Shown here piece by piece: positions 21,392 through 33,875 of a DNA stretch of 64,000 bases. The notes below the pieces were generated by a model. That model searched no databases, had not been told where the DNA came from, and saw only the letters and a list, made by a program, of their open reading frames with translations. Origin of the DNA: Rhyzopertha dominica (taxonomy: Eukaryota > Arthropoda > Insecta > Coleoptera > Bostrichidae); assembly GCA_025024175.1 (NCBI GenBank), contig QCXZ01000003.1, forward strand, positions 52,718,023 through 52,782,022, in the 5' to 3' direction. Position numbers and translations under genes: made by a program. Within the stretch, counting starts at the first letter, position 1, and each line of letters opens with the position of its first letter.

Positions 21392-23053
21392 TAATAGAAT
21401 ATAGTCGATTGCACTTAAAGAACAATTTTCTTAAAGAAGAATTCATTAATTATAATTCCACGTAGAGAATATGGATCAATTCTCAATTTTTAGTTTAAAA
21501 AAGTTCAAACCCGAATATACCGTCGACTGGTTTAAATGATAACTGAATATTAACTAACTTATGCTGTGCCTTGTAGGACAGGCAGGGATTATAGAGTAGG
21601 AAGTCCACACACAATCTATAGCCACCCACCATCCACACCCAATACAACACCGACCAAAAAATTAAAGAACTTAACCGAATAAAAATAACAAAATCGGCTA
21701 ATTATGTTTTTATGAAGTTACTTAACTACATACAAAATAATCACAAGGATGTACCTGCCGGAATAACTTTGAGTCGCCGATGATAAGTCGCTGACATTAT
21801 TTCTAGATGATATTAGTTCATTTTCGCTCGACTTGTCCTCTTCTTTCTTTTTTTCAGTAAAACAAACGAACGAAGATCTCCTTGTTTACGTTTAGATGTC
21901 ATTTTAATTCAAATTTTACAAAAATAAACAAAAGCACACCGCGTTCGCAATTAATAAACAACTGTTGAGAGTTGACACTACACGACAGCTACAGAGAAAA
22001 GAGCGCGCGCTGTATATGTGTGGCGCGCGGTTTAAAAACTTGACGCCTTCTTATAGAAATATAAAGTTGAAAAATACTACACTTACTAGTGGATCAAGTA
22101 AAGATAGGTGATAAAGAATGTACTGTAGTTCTAATGTTGTTCTGAAAAAGTAAGATAATATTAAGTTTGAGATTTGTCAGGTATGGATCCAGAGTCCCTT
22201 AGCCCCCCCCTGGATCCGCTACTGATTGGGTACCTATAATAGGTATGGGATATCTCTCGTTTCATACCAATATACGAGCCATTATGTATGTACAGGGTGT
22301 CCAGTAACGAATGAGCAATACGTAAAGAGCAGCTTCCTTGGGTCAAAATAAGCAGAAATAAACTAACTTATCTTAGAGAAATCTCGTCTGCTTACCAAGT
22401 TATGGCCTTTCAAACTTATTTTTCTTTGCTTCCTTTTTTCTGACTGCTCTTTTGTCTTTCAAGTTGTTTTATTGAAATTTGGTTCAGACATAGGCAGGAT
22501 ATTCACAATTTGAATAATTGATGGAGGGTACTTAAGACGTTAGTTATTTTGTTTTTGTAAAATAAGTAATTATAAAACAACATTTTCTTAAAAACTAGTG
22601 GATTTACTTTGAAAAAGGTATGCTGATCACGTGTCGTTGAAATGAGCCGTTTCAGAGAAATATTGATTTAAAATCCCTGCACGCTGAACCAAATAACTAT
22701 AAAATAATTCTGATCTAGTAAGCATACGTCATTAATTTGACATGCATGTCAATTAAATGAGACCTAACATAAAAAAGTGAAATCTAACTGGCACCGTGTA
22801 TATTGTTATTAAAATATGTTTTTGAAGCAGGCATGTAATACGCCGCACTTTGGAGGTCATTTTGAAAATCATCTAGCGGTGGCTTTACGAACTACGACGT
22901 ACGGTCTGTCAGTATAGAGACCTACATCCAATGAGCATTTGAGCCCATTGGAACAATCCACCGAGAAAATAACCCAGTAAAATAAAATTACTTTGAACGA
23001 CTTATCTTTATCATATTCACTATAGCTCAAAGTTAACTACCGCCCCTATCACC
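21392..23053. other. Anonymous DNA with single transposon-like ends
   Basis: Two lone ends are visible: CAGTAGCGGATCCAGGGGGG on the minus strand at about 22206-22225 (hAT-like) and TACAGGGTGTCCAGTAACG at about 22291 (mariner-MITE-like). I could not find partner ends for either. No coding region recognised. Confidence 0.4.
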
Positions 23054-23277
23054 CAGTGGCGTGCCCATGGTCCCATATAGGAGGGGGCGGAGTATCAAGA
23101 CCCATGAAGACAGACAGGACTCATTAAAATAAGCAACTTTTTGTTTTTTTTTTAATTTCAAGACGATAAAAGCTATGTTTAATTTTGTTTCAGTAAATTG
23201 CAGTTTTTTCTTCCCCTTCTCTCCCAGTAGGCGTGTAGCTGTTAACCTCCTAGCCAAAACTTTTGGATACGCTACTG
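23054..23277. repeat. hAT-type MITE (degraded)
   Basis: The left end CAGTGGCGTGCCCATGG and the inverted right end (minus-strand CAGTAGCGTATCCAAAAG) match at the outer bases. The 8-bp flanks CTATCACC and CTACCACG agree at six positions, as expected for an old hAT 8-bp duplication. No transposase. The 91-codon open frame across it is incidental. Confidence 0.45.
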
Positions 23278-23285
23278 CTACCACG

Positions 23286-24847
23286 TATTGATGATGTGTA
23301 AGATGCAACTACCAGGTATTCTTTTGTAAATTATATCGAGTTTGATTATACATTATATTACCTACATTTTATATTACATTTAATTCATATTCCGGAGCAC
23401 TACGAGTTGGATACGTTAAAATAAAAGCGATTCTTTAGCTAATTCACGATTTATTACGAATTTGTATGTACAAGCCGCTTGAGAAGCTAAATAACCTAGT
23501 GTTTGAGATAAAGCATAAAAATTAAGTGGATATAGTAGTGGGGTTAGTTCAGAAGCTGTTTTAATAAGATAAGGGTAGTAAAGTATTGTGTGAATACTGA
23601 ATAAGTAATATGGTTAGTTTAGTGTTATTGCAGAAACGACCAAGGAGCAGTAATTGATTATTAGATTATTTTCTATCAACTTTCAACTNAACGCGTTCGA
23701 AAATAGGGCATGGAGAGGGACCAGAGCAATTTAGATTTTCACTGTATATTTTTTTGTGTTTGGACATTTTAAGCTAAACTTTCAAGCGAAAAGTCGTCTC
23801 TCAAACTAAGCTTAGTATAGTAGAACATTAAAAGTAACATGCACAAAGGTAATAAAAGATTATTAAGTGGAAAAGAAACAGTAGAAGAATCACCAGTCGA
23901 TTGTGGGTACATTTTGGTAAAAAATGAAACGTACAAATTAAATTAAATATAAGAAAGAATTGCAAAGACCACTCTCTAGAGTCATTATAGACTTAAAAGC
24001 TTCTAGCGGGCGAAATATTATAGTCCGAATTTATTTGGAGCCAGCTAAAAGAAATGCGGAGCGAGATAAATTGCTTGGGTAATGGTGTAACTTGTTTTAA
24101 GTACCTAAGGTCACATCTCGCAAAGCGGAAAACTTTCTAGTGTGGTGAATCAAATAAAATCAATGAAATGTATCTCGCTATCAGCGTCTTCAGTCATCCA
24201 ACAAGCAGAATGATTAGCACTGTAAACACAGTCAAGATTGAAATTCATATATTCTTGCGAATAACTAGCGTCTGCAGTACACCGTTTTAGCATTTCGGAA
24301 ACATTTATGTCAACAGTCAACAAATTAATTCTGCTTACAACTTCCATTAAATGAGTGTTACCCCTCGGCTCCGGAACCCAGTACAGACTAAATGTGCTTT
24401 ATAGCCCTTAAAAGTCCGTGTTATTAATGTTTAGCAAAGTTGGTGAAACAGCGACCGATACTTTGGTGTCGTTGGAGATGGTAGCCAACTTTCTTGATGT
24501 AATACATTTTGAAGGCGCAATTTCGTTTCATTTCTGTCGGTTTTATCGTGTCGTCACTTCAGATTTCGCGCATCGTAAAAGGATAATGCGAATGAAGTGG
24601 ACCAGGACAGCCGCAGCGCTTCTGCAAGGATATTTGCATCGAAATTTACGACACAGAGACGTGGTCCTGTTTGTTAGGTTAACGTGTAATTGCTGCACCT
24701 GGCACTTCGGTTTATGACGGGTTATTATGTGCATTGTTTTGTCTCTTCCATGTTTATAGCTTTTAACTTTGGTCGTTGGTAAATACCAAGTTAAGACGCA
24801 TAATTTATGGCTTCAGTGAGAGTAGAGAAAGGTAAAATACTTTATAC
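23286..24847. other. Anonymous intergenic DNA
   Basis: An open frame at 24418-24717 (+), overlapped by 24543-24734 (-), sits in a locally GC-richer patch without recognisable domains. I do not call a gene. Confidence 0.4.
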
Positions 24848-25603
24848 CAGCGATGGGCGCGTAGAATACTCCATGTAGATTACGCCATTATATACGCGTA
24901 AACTATGTAATATTCTACTTTAAAAGTCTATTGTAGAAAAAAACATTATGTAGATAAACAGCAAACTAGTAATATTTAGTAATTTTAACAGCTCCAAATG
25001 CCTCAAATGACATTATTATTTTGTATATTATTATTTTTGTTGCTTCCTAACTAAACAAAATACTACTTCGTTGTAATTAAAATAACTAGACGCACGTTAA
25101 ACAACAATAACTTGTTTCGGCATACAGTTGTTAGGGCCAGAAGGCACAAGCGTGCTTTGGAGCCCTCAATCGGTCAATGGGTTCCTAAATGACTGTAAAC
25201 TGTGATTTTATTATCTTTCTTATCTATAAACGGAAGATGACGGGCTATTTCATATGCTACCTATTATACCTATAATATAGTCGTAGAAGAAAAGACTTCG
25301 AAACGCATGTTTTGTCCCAAAGAAAAAAGAAAACCGTTTGGGTATTCTGATGACTTACTAAAATAAGTTATGCAAATTTGTAATATAAAAATTAAAAAAC
25401 TGCAGTGCTTTAAAAAATTTTAAGAATTGACCCACAAAACAGGAAATTGGAACAAAATAATTTGCACATTACACTTAATATGCAATAGCCATAATATACT
25501 CGTCTCATATTTTCTACTCAAAATCTACGCCAAAATGCTTTATCTATATTTTCTAAGCGGGTAATGTAGAAAATTATAATTTACGCGTAAACGCCCATCA
25601 CTG
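24848..25603. mobile_element. hAT-type non-autonomous element with perfect 8-bp duplication
   Basis: Begins CAGCGATGGGCGCGTA and ends with the inverse of CAGTGATGGGCGTTTACGCG. Both sides carry CTTTATAC (24840-24847 and 25604-25611), a perfect 8-bp target duplication. The 756-bp interior is AT-rich and non-coding. Termini starting CAG with 8-bp duplications place it in the hAT superfamily. Subterminal ACGCGTAAA and TATGTAATATTCTAC-type motifs occur at both ends. Confidence 0.75.
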
Positions 25604-25611
25604 CTTTATAC

Positions 25612-27879
25612 AACCATATAAAGTAATGACGAAATATGTTTCAGGTTTATTTATTCCGAAATTGGTAAGTAAATACGTATGCACCTAAATTTTTAAGATT
25701 TTTTTTAATAATAGCAATATTATAATACAGACAGCATTTGTCTTAGCAGGGATCAACATATTAACAATATAGCAACAAAAGCTAACATAGGATGTTGGGT
25801 TTCACTTGTCGAAGTTGTCAGACATTCAGTAACGCTAACGCAGTACGGCACCTTTATATTTCTCATGTTGTAAATTTGCTGACCTACTGTTCGTTAGTTT
25901 GGAATCCCCTCTATAACATTTATTTCGAAAAAAATACTTCCCTTCAATTATAAAACGTCACATTATTTGTCGCAATTAGATATACTGCAACGGGAAAGCT
26001 TTAGGAAAGTCAATTGCATCATCATTGATAATAACAAATTCGATCCGTGACATTCTTGACATTATAAACTTATATAATTCCCTCATACTTAACTTGCCAC
26101 GTGAATTTATTTCAAATTGACAGCTCTAACACAAACTACGAGTATTATTCATATCCACCGTTACATAGAACAAACTAAAACTATTAAAACTATTTAAAAT
26201 AAATTTGCTCAAATACTTGACATGGATATTTTTTGTTAGCTATCTCAAATTCTGAAAAAAGATTATTCAATACTTTTATTCTACACTTCAATAATGCCGG
26301 TTGAAGTATCTACTACACATACTACTCTATTTTTTGGGTGATGTCATCTTATTTAATATATAATTACTGTTAATTATTTAAGAGTATTTATTTTGTAATC
26401 TAATTATTGGGTCGGTGCGTTTTTTGGGTCCCTTCTGTTATACCGATCAATATGAACTAAATAAATAAATAAGTTGAATGGTTTCAACGATGCACGCATC
26501 GTGAAACATTCAGCTTTAGTTAGGCAGCTTGGATACAAGTGGATTGATGAAGAGTATAAATTAAAAATAATGAACCTACGAGCTCCGATTCTATAAGGCC
26601 TACCACAAATTTAAAAAAATGGAAGACCTTTGAGACAAACAGGCCCGTAGTATAGATTATGCCAATTGATCTAAATTTTAACGCGATCACTTGCATGCCA
26701 AACCAAATACAGAGAAGAATGAAGAATTTTGGAAGTTTAGCGAATAACGTACAATAACTATCAGTTTACCAGTAAAAAATACTCTTTTTTGTTCTTTTAT
26801 GGGTCCCCTAAATAAGCTTGAACATTTAAACATTGTGCAAACATGCACATATCAATAAAATGCTTTACGTTTTTGACACATTCTTCATGCAAGACGATGA
26901 ACCGCCAATGGATTCGCCTTAGTCTCCAATATGGTCGAAATTTACTTATCGAAGAATTTTGAATAAAAACCTTACAACGAAAAACATAATCATGAAGAAT
27001 GTTATTCTGGACCAGATATTATGTCGACAGGACTTTTTGTTTTGCTTTACTTAAATCAATCGTTGCAAATTGAGTATTTCATGTTTTATAATTTAATAAC
27101 CACTTAGAAAGGAAAAGTTTTAAAAGGAAACACTTATATCCTTTAACAATGGAAACGATACAAAGGTTGCGGACTAAAAAAGCTAAAATACAAAGAATGT
27201 TGAATGGTCTACAAATGATAATCAAACGAACTTCCCGTAGTGAAGTGTGATTATATTTATATGAATCGTTCAATTGTTTAATTAAGAATTACGCCTCTGT
27301 CATGCTGCCCGGCACTATGATTTAGCGCTCCAAATTCTCCCTCCATCACTCGCTCGTATGAATCCGGTATTGTCGCAACATTTACTTTAGAGAACACCTA
27401 TAATCGCAAACTAAGGACGAAGTGACGAAATAGTTAGTTCTGAAATTATGTTCCTGTTCTGGGAGGGTAGGATATGATATCTTCGGTTGGATTATAATCG
27501 AGTTTCATTAAGGTAAGTTCTTTGATTACCAACGGTAATATCACAAGATCTTGATAAATAGTCGATTATTGTCATATTTTCATTTTTCGGAATTGCGCGA
27601 CTCTCATTTGACGAGACCAAACTGGCATTAATAATTTGTCTACAATAATTATTAATGCCGATTTGGTCGAGTTATATTTTGGAACCCTGCACTTTAGTGC
27701 GACATCCACTTTGAAAATTAAATTGATTATTGTGTGCATTAGAAATATTGCGGGAATTTCATGCTTCGTACAGTGTAGATTTCTATAAATGCGACAGTTG
27801 CTCCCTTCTTTAGCCAATGACAGCAATTTAGATTAAGCTATTTAATTAGTGATGTTTTCATATATTTCACATTGTACTC
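25612..27879. other. Anonymous intergenic DNA, about 2.3 kb
   Basis: No gene recognised. An (AAAT)n-like tail at 26457-26473 after GGGTCGGTGCG... resembles a non-LTR 3' end. A 38-bp near-perfect palindrome follows at 26475-26512. Confidence 0.45.
26475..26512. repeat. Short near-perfect palindrome
   Basis: TGAATGGTTTCAACGATGC and GCATCGTGAAACATTCA form inverted arms around a two-base centre. It lies directly after an (AAAT)n tail. Confidence 0.6.
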
Positions 27880-28140
27880 TAACGTCACTGTATCTTGAAG
27901 GGTAAGGACAACGGCTGCAACTTATATAATTCCCGTATAGTTTCTAATAATTCTATCTCTGTTACTGCGATGATTGCTAGGCGAAGTTGAGTCCAGCAAT
28001 ACTTGCTACCCCATCTCACGCTTACACACCATAGGAGAAAGTATCAATCTGTCTTTTGTGTTACTGCATCAAGCCTGAGACTAGAGCTGGCGGTATCTTA
28101 TATACTATATGCAGTGGCCCTATTTTACACTAAATATGAG
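27880..28140. repeat. Diverged dispersed repeat, copy 1
   Basis: Blocks such as ACGTCACTGTATCTTGAAG, GCAATACTTGCTACCCCATC and GGCGGTATCTTATA...TGCAGTG recur in order at 47225-48450. The two copies are strongly diverged. No ends or coding region were identified. Confidence 0.4.
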
Positions 28141-28765
28141 CGCCATCTGTTACCCTTGAAATAAAATAATGAAGGCTAAAGATTCAGCTTAAGGAGTTTC
28201 AGTTTGAAAAAGAAAATAAATGTGGTTCAGGCAGACTTTTAAAACAAAAGCAAGCATGCCCCTGAACGCATTTCTTACTCAATTACTCAGCTAGCCAATC
28301 GATTCAATCAGTTGTCCATATCAGTTACTACTGTGTTTTTTTTTATTGTTTTCTTGTCCGCGTGTTTGTCATTACAAATCACTTATCTTAGGATATTCTT
28401 GATCCCTGATGTCTACATTGATGATTTGTTTCTTTTCATGACGATGAATTATCTAGCACTTGAAATGACAAAAAAAAAACTAAAACAGAAACAGTAGTTG
28501 CGACAGAGTTAACAAGAAAACATCATCGGTGCACAATAAAACTGTGTTCGCGCTTCATTGAAGGTCATATCTAATGGCGTCATTCTGCAAACTTGACTAA
28601 AGCGTTTTCAGATTTAAATTTTCATAACTTTTTATGTTACACCTAATAAGAGAGTGTTTTTAATTGATGAACTGACAAAAAATTGTTGATAATGTATCCG
28701 ATAACGTATTCTCTGTACCTACTCAATCACGCCCATTCACGGCTCTTTAGATTCCACACCGACTA

Positions 28766-29430
28766 TATAGGATTTCGATAAATGATTTATGCATCCAGGG
28801 CGCTTATGGAAATTATCGATTAAATCAGTTTGCCGCCTCTCAGGGAAGTGAACACAACTATTGCTTTGACGTATACTTGTCATCTATCTATTGTAGGATT
28901 ACTTGATATATTTTAATATGAGAAAACGCGTGGGAGTGTGTATTTTCAACATATTCTGTAGTGTTTTGTGAGATAATCAACTTCAAGGTTGCAGAAGCTC
29001 ACATTTTGGGGCTGTGGGGTGACACGGTTTCATGTAACCTTTAGGTTATGTATCGTATTTGTGAGTTGTGGCTACAGTAAGCCTGTTAAATAAATGTAAT
29101 ATGATGGACTGAAAGAAGTTTATAGCCTTCCGCAATGGTAAAATTCACAAACTAAGTGGTAGTAGCGTTAGCTGCGCTACACAAAACCAATAATTATTGT
29201 TATCACTTACCTTTGAAAGAAAAATAGAACCTTAAATAGTTGTATAACGTTTAACGTCAATTTCATGAATCTGACTGCAACTTGATCTGCAACCTTCAGT
29301 AATACCGTGCTCAGTGATGTTGAGTGATCGCCGTGATTATTGTAGCTTGGCAGCAGTTACAAGAAGGCGGCACAAAGAATTCAGAAATCAACGCCGCCCG
29401 CTTGAACGAATCATTTATAGAAATCATGTA
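28766..29430. repeat. Inverted-repeat element, family 3, copy 1
   Basis: Left end GATAAATGATTTATGCATCC and right end TCATTTATAGAAATCATGTA form diverged TIRs. Most of the interior aligns with 33876-34244: shared blocks are TTATGGAAATTATCGATTAA, ACATATTCTGTAGTGTTT, GATCTGCAACCTTCAGTA and GGCGGCACAAAGAATTCAG. This copy has about 260 bp (roughly 29025-29285) that the other lacks. Non-coding. Confidence 0.6.
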
Positions 29431-29444
29431 GAATATAATGTATA

Positions 29445-31282
29445 CAGGGTGATCAGTTAAGGCTGGACAGCGGCTGTATCTTGGAAACTAAGCATGCTAG
29501 AATCTTGCGGTAAAATTTTTTTGAACAAATGTGGCCACCCAGATTTCACTTAAAATATTTTGAAGTACGTAACTTTGCCGCTAGGTGGCGTATTTAATAT
29601 GACATATCAAAGAATAGTATCTTTCTCAAAAAAGTTGCAATACTATGTTGGTTTAAAATAAACTCATTGCAATGTATGTCTATTTCTTAATAAATTTTGT
29701 ATGAACATTTTTTTCTAGTTGCTGCGGCAACGACGATATGAGCGATAGAAGTTTCAAATCTTCAATATGGCATAACTCAAGTATGGTTCAGCCGAATGTA
29801 ACGACTGATGGCTAGTTTTAAAGTGATTTTATGGTTTTCAATATAATCATAAATAACTTATAATTCATTGCAACTGTTTAACAATAGGGGGCGTTAATAA
29901 CAAAATTTTTATATTTGTTCAAATATCCTAAAAAAAATCAGATGCAACCCTATAGATTTTTTTTGTTGTCTGTTATAGCTCATTAATCAAGAAATATAAA
30001 TTTGAAAACCGGAGATCGATATCTTTTTTCGTTTCTTGGATACGGCAAAAAAACTTCAAATCCGTCGTTTGGTTCAGTTATTTTCTTAAATTGAAATAAA
30101 ATTAGGTTATATTAAACAAAGGTCACGCGTTTACGCATAAATTACGACTTTTCTCTGGTGTTTCCAATATAAAAAATATAATACCAATTTCTTACTGACA
30201 CTAGCTGACGGTTAGGTACTGAATTTATAAAGATAATAAATTGAGTATGGCGACCATGAGCTTTTCTTGTTTTTAATTAACAAGTAGTAAAAATGCGACA
30301 TACATGATAATGACACAAATTATAGAAGAAAAGAATACCGCGACTATATAGCAATATTTATTATACGAGGTAAGATTAAAAACATCATCTGCAAATATTT
30401 TTTGGACACTCACTAGGCCATTTCTAAAAAGTTTAAAAAGACCTCCAATCTGACATTTCGCTTGAGGCTATATCTAAAAAAATAAAGAAAATATGAGTCT
30501 GGGGAGTTTTAGGTGGCGAAAAGTAACTATTGATCCTCAAAATGTCCACCGTTGCTGGCAAATCACCGTCTAGCCTAACCTAATAAGTTGTAATTTATGA
30601 GTAAAGGCATTTTTAATATAACCTAATTTTATTCCAAAGAAAAAAATAGACGAACCCAAAGACGGATTTGCAGTTTTTTTACTATAACCAAGAAACGAAG
30701 AAAGATATCAACTTCCAGTTTTCAAATTCATCTTGCTTTATTAATGAGCTATAACAGCTAGTGAAAAAGTCTATAGGGTTACATTTGATTTTTTAAATAT
30801 ATTTGAACAAATATAAAAATTTTATAAAAAACGCCCCCTATTGTCAAAAAGTTGCAATAAATTATAAGTTACTTATGATTAGATTGAAACACATAAAATT
30901 AGCTTTAAAACTAGCCATCACTGGTTAAATTCGGTTGAATCATACTTGAGTTATGCCAATTTGAAGATTTGAAACTACTATCCTTCCTACCGTCGTTGCC
31001 ATAGCAACTAGAAATAAAATGTTCAAACAAAATTTATTAAGAAATAAACATAGATTGCAATAAGTTTATTGTAGACCAACATTGTATTGCAACTTTTTGG
31101 AGAAAGAAACCATTTTTTGATATGTCATAATGAATGCGCCACCTAGCGGCAAAGTTACATACCTCAAAATATTTTAAATGAAATCTGGGTGGCCACATTT
31201 GTTGAAAAGAATGTTACTGCTAGTTTCTAGCACAATTAGTTTCCAAGATACAGCCGCTGTCCAGCCTTAACTGATCACCCTG
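29445..31282. mobile_element. Large fold-back element, family 2, holding a family-1 fragment
   Basis: Ends are CAGGGTGATCAGTTAAGG and its inverse, each adjoining TA (29443-29444, 31283-31284). The left arm (29445 to about 30160) and right arm (about 30570 to 31282) are inverted copies of some 700 bp with scattered differences. Shared landmarks are GCCGCTAGGTGGCG, ACAATAGGGGGCGTT and AACGAAAAAAGATATC-like segments. The 400-bp centre is not inverted and contains a family-1 piece (30245-30530). No transposase is encoded. TA flanks and CAGGG ends again suggest mariner-type mobilisation. Confidence 0.8.
30245..30530 (+). repeat. Fragment of fold-back family 1 captured in family 2
   Basis: Aligns with 3781-4083: TTTTCTTGTTTTT, GCAATATTTATTATACG, TTTTTGGACACTCACTA and GGGGAGTTTTAGGTGGCG occur in the same order. 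It stops about nine bases before the family-1 terminus. Confidence 0.7.
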
Positions 31283-31284
31283 TA

Positions 31285-32248
31285 TAGTATTTAGTAGTAG
31301 GAGATATACACGTGTACAGTTTGGCTCAATCCCATAAATTGTAGTACATTAGGCAAGAGAGGCCTGGACGTTCGATCGATCTGAAACGTCTGTGATATAA
31401 AAAACTCTGAAAGTCAGCAGATTATGGTAGTATATTCTTGAAGTAGATGTAGTTGTAACTTGAATGTCAGTATCTGTTATTAAAGAGATTAAATAATACA
31501 ACAATCGATACTTTTTGTCACTAGACATTTAAAAATCATACACAACACTGAATAATACACGAAATTGAAAATAATTGATTCTTCTGAAACTTATGCTCAT
31601 AAAAAAACGATTGTAGCCAGTGTGTAAAAGAATTATTTAAACCTTTCAGTTATACAGTTAGTATTAATTTACCACCGGACTACGATTATATAAAGAAAAT
31701 AAAAGTTAAAGAATATGATCGTATGCAATATTGTAAGCAAACATGTTATAAACTGAACGATGTTTATTTTGTTTCCTTCTATAATACCTTTAAAAGCACA
31801 CCGTACTCGTATACCCTAATGGATGTGGCTGTGCAATTCATTCGTATATTTGTATGGTCTGCAGGTACGTCACGACAACTACGGGAACATTTCAAGTTAT
31901 TTTACCTTTCGCCATCTCATTAACCTCCCTACTCCCACGTTTAATCATGATTACTTAGCAAAACCACGGTGCTACTGAAATGAAATGGAATTCGCCTACA
32001 GAATTCATGTTCGCGAATCCTCTTCTAATTTACTGGAGATTTCGCTGTATGTTGCAGCTGCAGACCCTAGAGTATCTCGCGATTTTATTAGTGACAAAAA
32101 CGCTCAACTGTGTGCGGAAAGTAATTACAGTGGATGATGAAATTTCGTCTACAAAAGCCAATGGGATGAAAGTATTGTGGGTAAAGCTGGCACGACTTGA
32201 AGGATAAACAACCTATAAAGAAATTTCACCGGTTATTAAAATGTTGGA
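31285..32248. other. Anonymous intergenic DNA
   Basis: Open frames at 31723-31923 and 31980-32207 have no recognisable motif. They could be decayed parts of the DUF7869-type ORF that follows, but I cannot align them. Confidence 0.35.
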
Positions 32249-33587
32249 TTACAAATTGAAGACCCTGCTGCAATAAGGAGGTATCTGCATTTTTTGGTCA
32301 AAGTGAGTTACCTGCAGTAATATATCCCAGAAGCTATTCTTTATCGATTGCCGCAACAATGAGACTTCTACCTACAGTACATTTAGTGTGGTGGGGAGTT
32401 TAACACATGCATCTTTTAAAGGTTGGTGCAATATGGACGTATCTGCAACATATACATCCATATTGCACCAAAAGTTCCATCAGGCGACACTTTTTACCTT
32501 CGGTAGCTTTGGATGTATAACTTTTGCATACATTCATCAAAGTACAATAAAGCTCATTTTTATATGTATGATGAGGTGACTGGTAGGAAAACTCCTAATG
32601 AGACAATAAGTTTTTTGGACCACTATTTAGAAAATATTTTGAGCCCAGTGATCAAAATTCTGTACTTGTTTTCAGATAATTGCGGAGCTCAAAACAAAAA
32701 CAACAGTTTAGTTCAATATTTATATACACTGGTGAGGAACGGTCGTTTTGAAAAAATAATTCATTGATTTCCTGAAAAACACATCCGTAAGATAAAGAGG
32801 ATCTATTTACCAACAGAGTATATTAAACATTACCAAAACAGCAGCCCAAAAGATTTTGTTGCAGTTTCGGTCACTTAGTATATGATATTCAATTTTGTTG
32901 AAGCACTTGGGAAATTTAAAAAAAATGTTACATCCATTTCTAAAGAAAAATTAAAAATATCCCAATACACAGGGTTATTGAATATTCTTCCGAAAACAGA
33001 ATTCATGTAAGATGTTCCTCTGCAAGCAACTTTGTTGTTTATAGTGATTTCAGCATTCAAAAGCATCCCAATGAATGTCCTATTATAGAAAAGAATAAAC
33101 TTTATACTAATCCTTTGCCACTTAAAAAGGCGAAGTACGAAAATGTTATGCAGCTTGCCGAAAAATATGTTCTGGTGGCTGACAGTGCCTATTACACCTC
33201 CCTTATTTCCGACCAAATTGTCAACCTGGATACTGATGTCACAGATGAGTATGATGAATATCCGTTGCAATTTCCTACTTATAACAACCGAAAGTTTGCG
33301 TAAAAAAATATGTATTCTTGAAAAAAAAAAATTGAAAATGTACCGTGTTTATTGCTTTTTGGGTGCAAAAAGGATATATCTGCATTTTTTAAATTTTACG
33401 ACGGGTAGTATATTTCAATATATTAATAACCTTTTTGCATAAAATGATAGACTATACCTATTTTCTACTAAATTTGATTTTTTTTAGCTTTTTCATAAAA
33501 ATAACAAAGCTATGTATTTTTCTTACTTCCTGTAAAATTTAAGAAACCACAGATACCTCCTTCTTGTAGCAGAGTCTTCAATTGTAA
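32249..33587 (+). pseudogene. Decayed DUF7869-type transposon ORF between inverted repeats
   Basis: The stretch from 32530 reads HFYMYDEVTGRK...TISFLDHYL, then LYLFSDNCGAQNKNNSLVQY ending at an in-frame TGA at 32764-32766. This is the SDNC.GQNKN core of the DUF7869 family, an arthropod-expanded, transposon-associated group of unknown chemistry. Further frames carry TEYIKHY (about 32815) and 33115-33303 (LPLKKAKYENVMQLAEKYV...). Stops and frameshifts separate the blocks. About 38 bp at 32249-32287 (TTGAAGACCCTGCTGCAATA, then AGGAGGTATCTG) recur inverted at 33550-33587, so the unit may be a TIR-bearing DNA element. Family membership is from memory of the motif; the boundaries are less sure. Confidence 0.5.
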
Positions 33588-33875
33588 TATGAAGTTGATT
33601 ATGAAAGAAGTAGCAACTGTTACCTATATTTTCTCATCACATGATACTAAGACTAATCAGATATGCTCACGAGCAGACCGGCAACGGTGAATGACGTCAA
33701 TCCATGACTAGGGCGATAATTTGACAGTATTCCGTTATCTCCGAAAGTGTCAATTTTTTTACTAAAATTCTGTAATCTGTCAAACAAAAAAAATCGCAAC
33801 CCAGTTTTTTTTGTCACTGTATTGAAACNTATCGTATGCCTACTTAAAGCTGACCCTTTAACCGCCGCTATTCTA
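33588..33875. other. Anonymous sequence
   Basis: No gene or repeat end recognised; one ambiguous base at 33829. Confidence 0.4.

Noticed and set aside
22185..22225. hAT-like end CAGTAGCGGATCCAGGGGGG on the minus strand
   Set aside because: A second end and an 8-bp duplication are missing.
22291..22990. Possible MITE starting TACAGGGTGTCCAGTAACG
   Set aside because: No inverted partner end was found, so its extent cannot be defined.
23033..23308. 91-codon minus-strand open frame
   Set aside because: It spans the hAT-type MITE and includes its end sequences; no protein motif.
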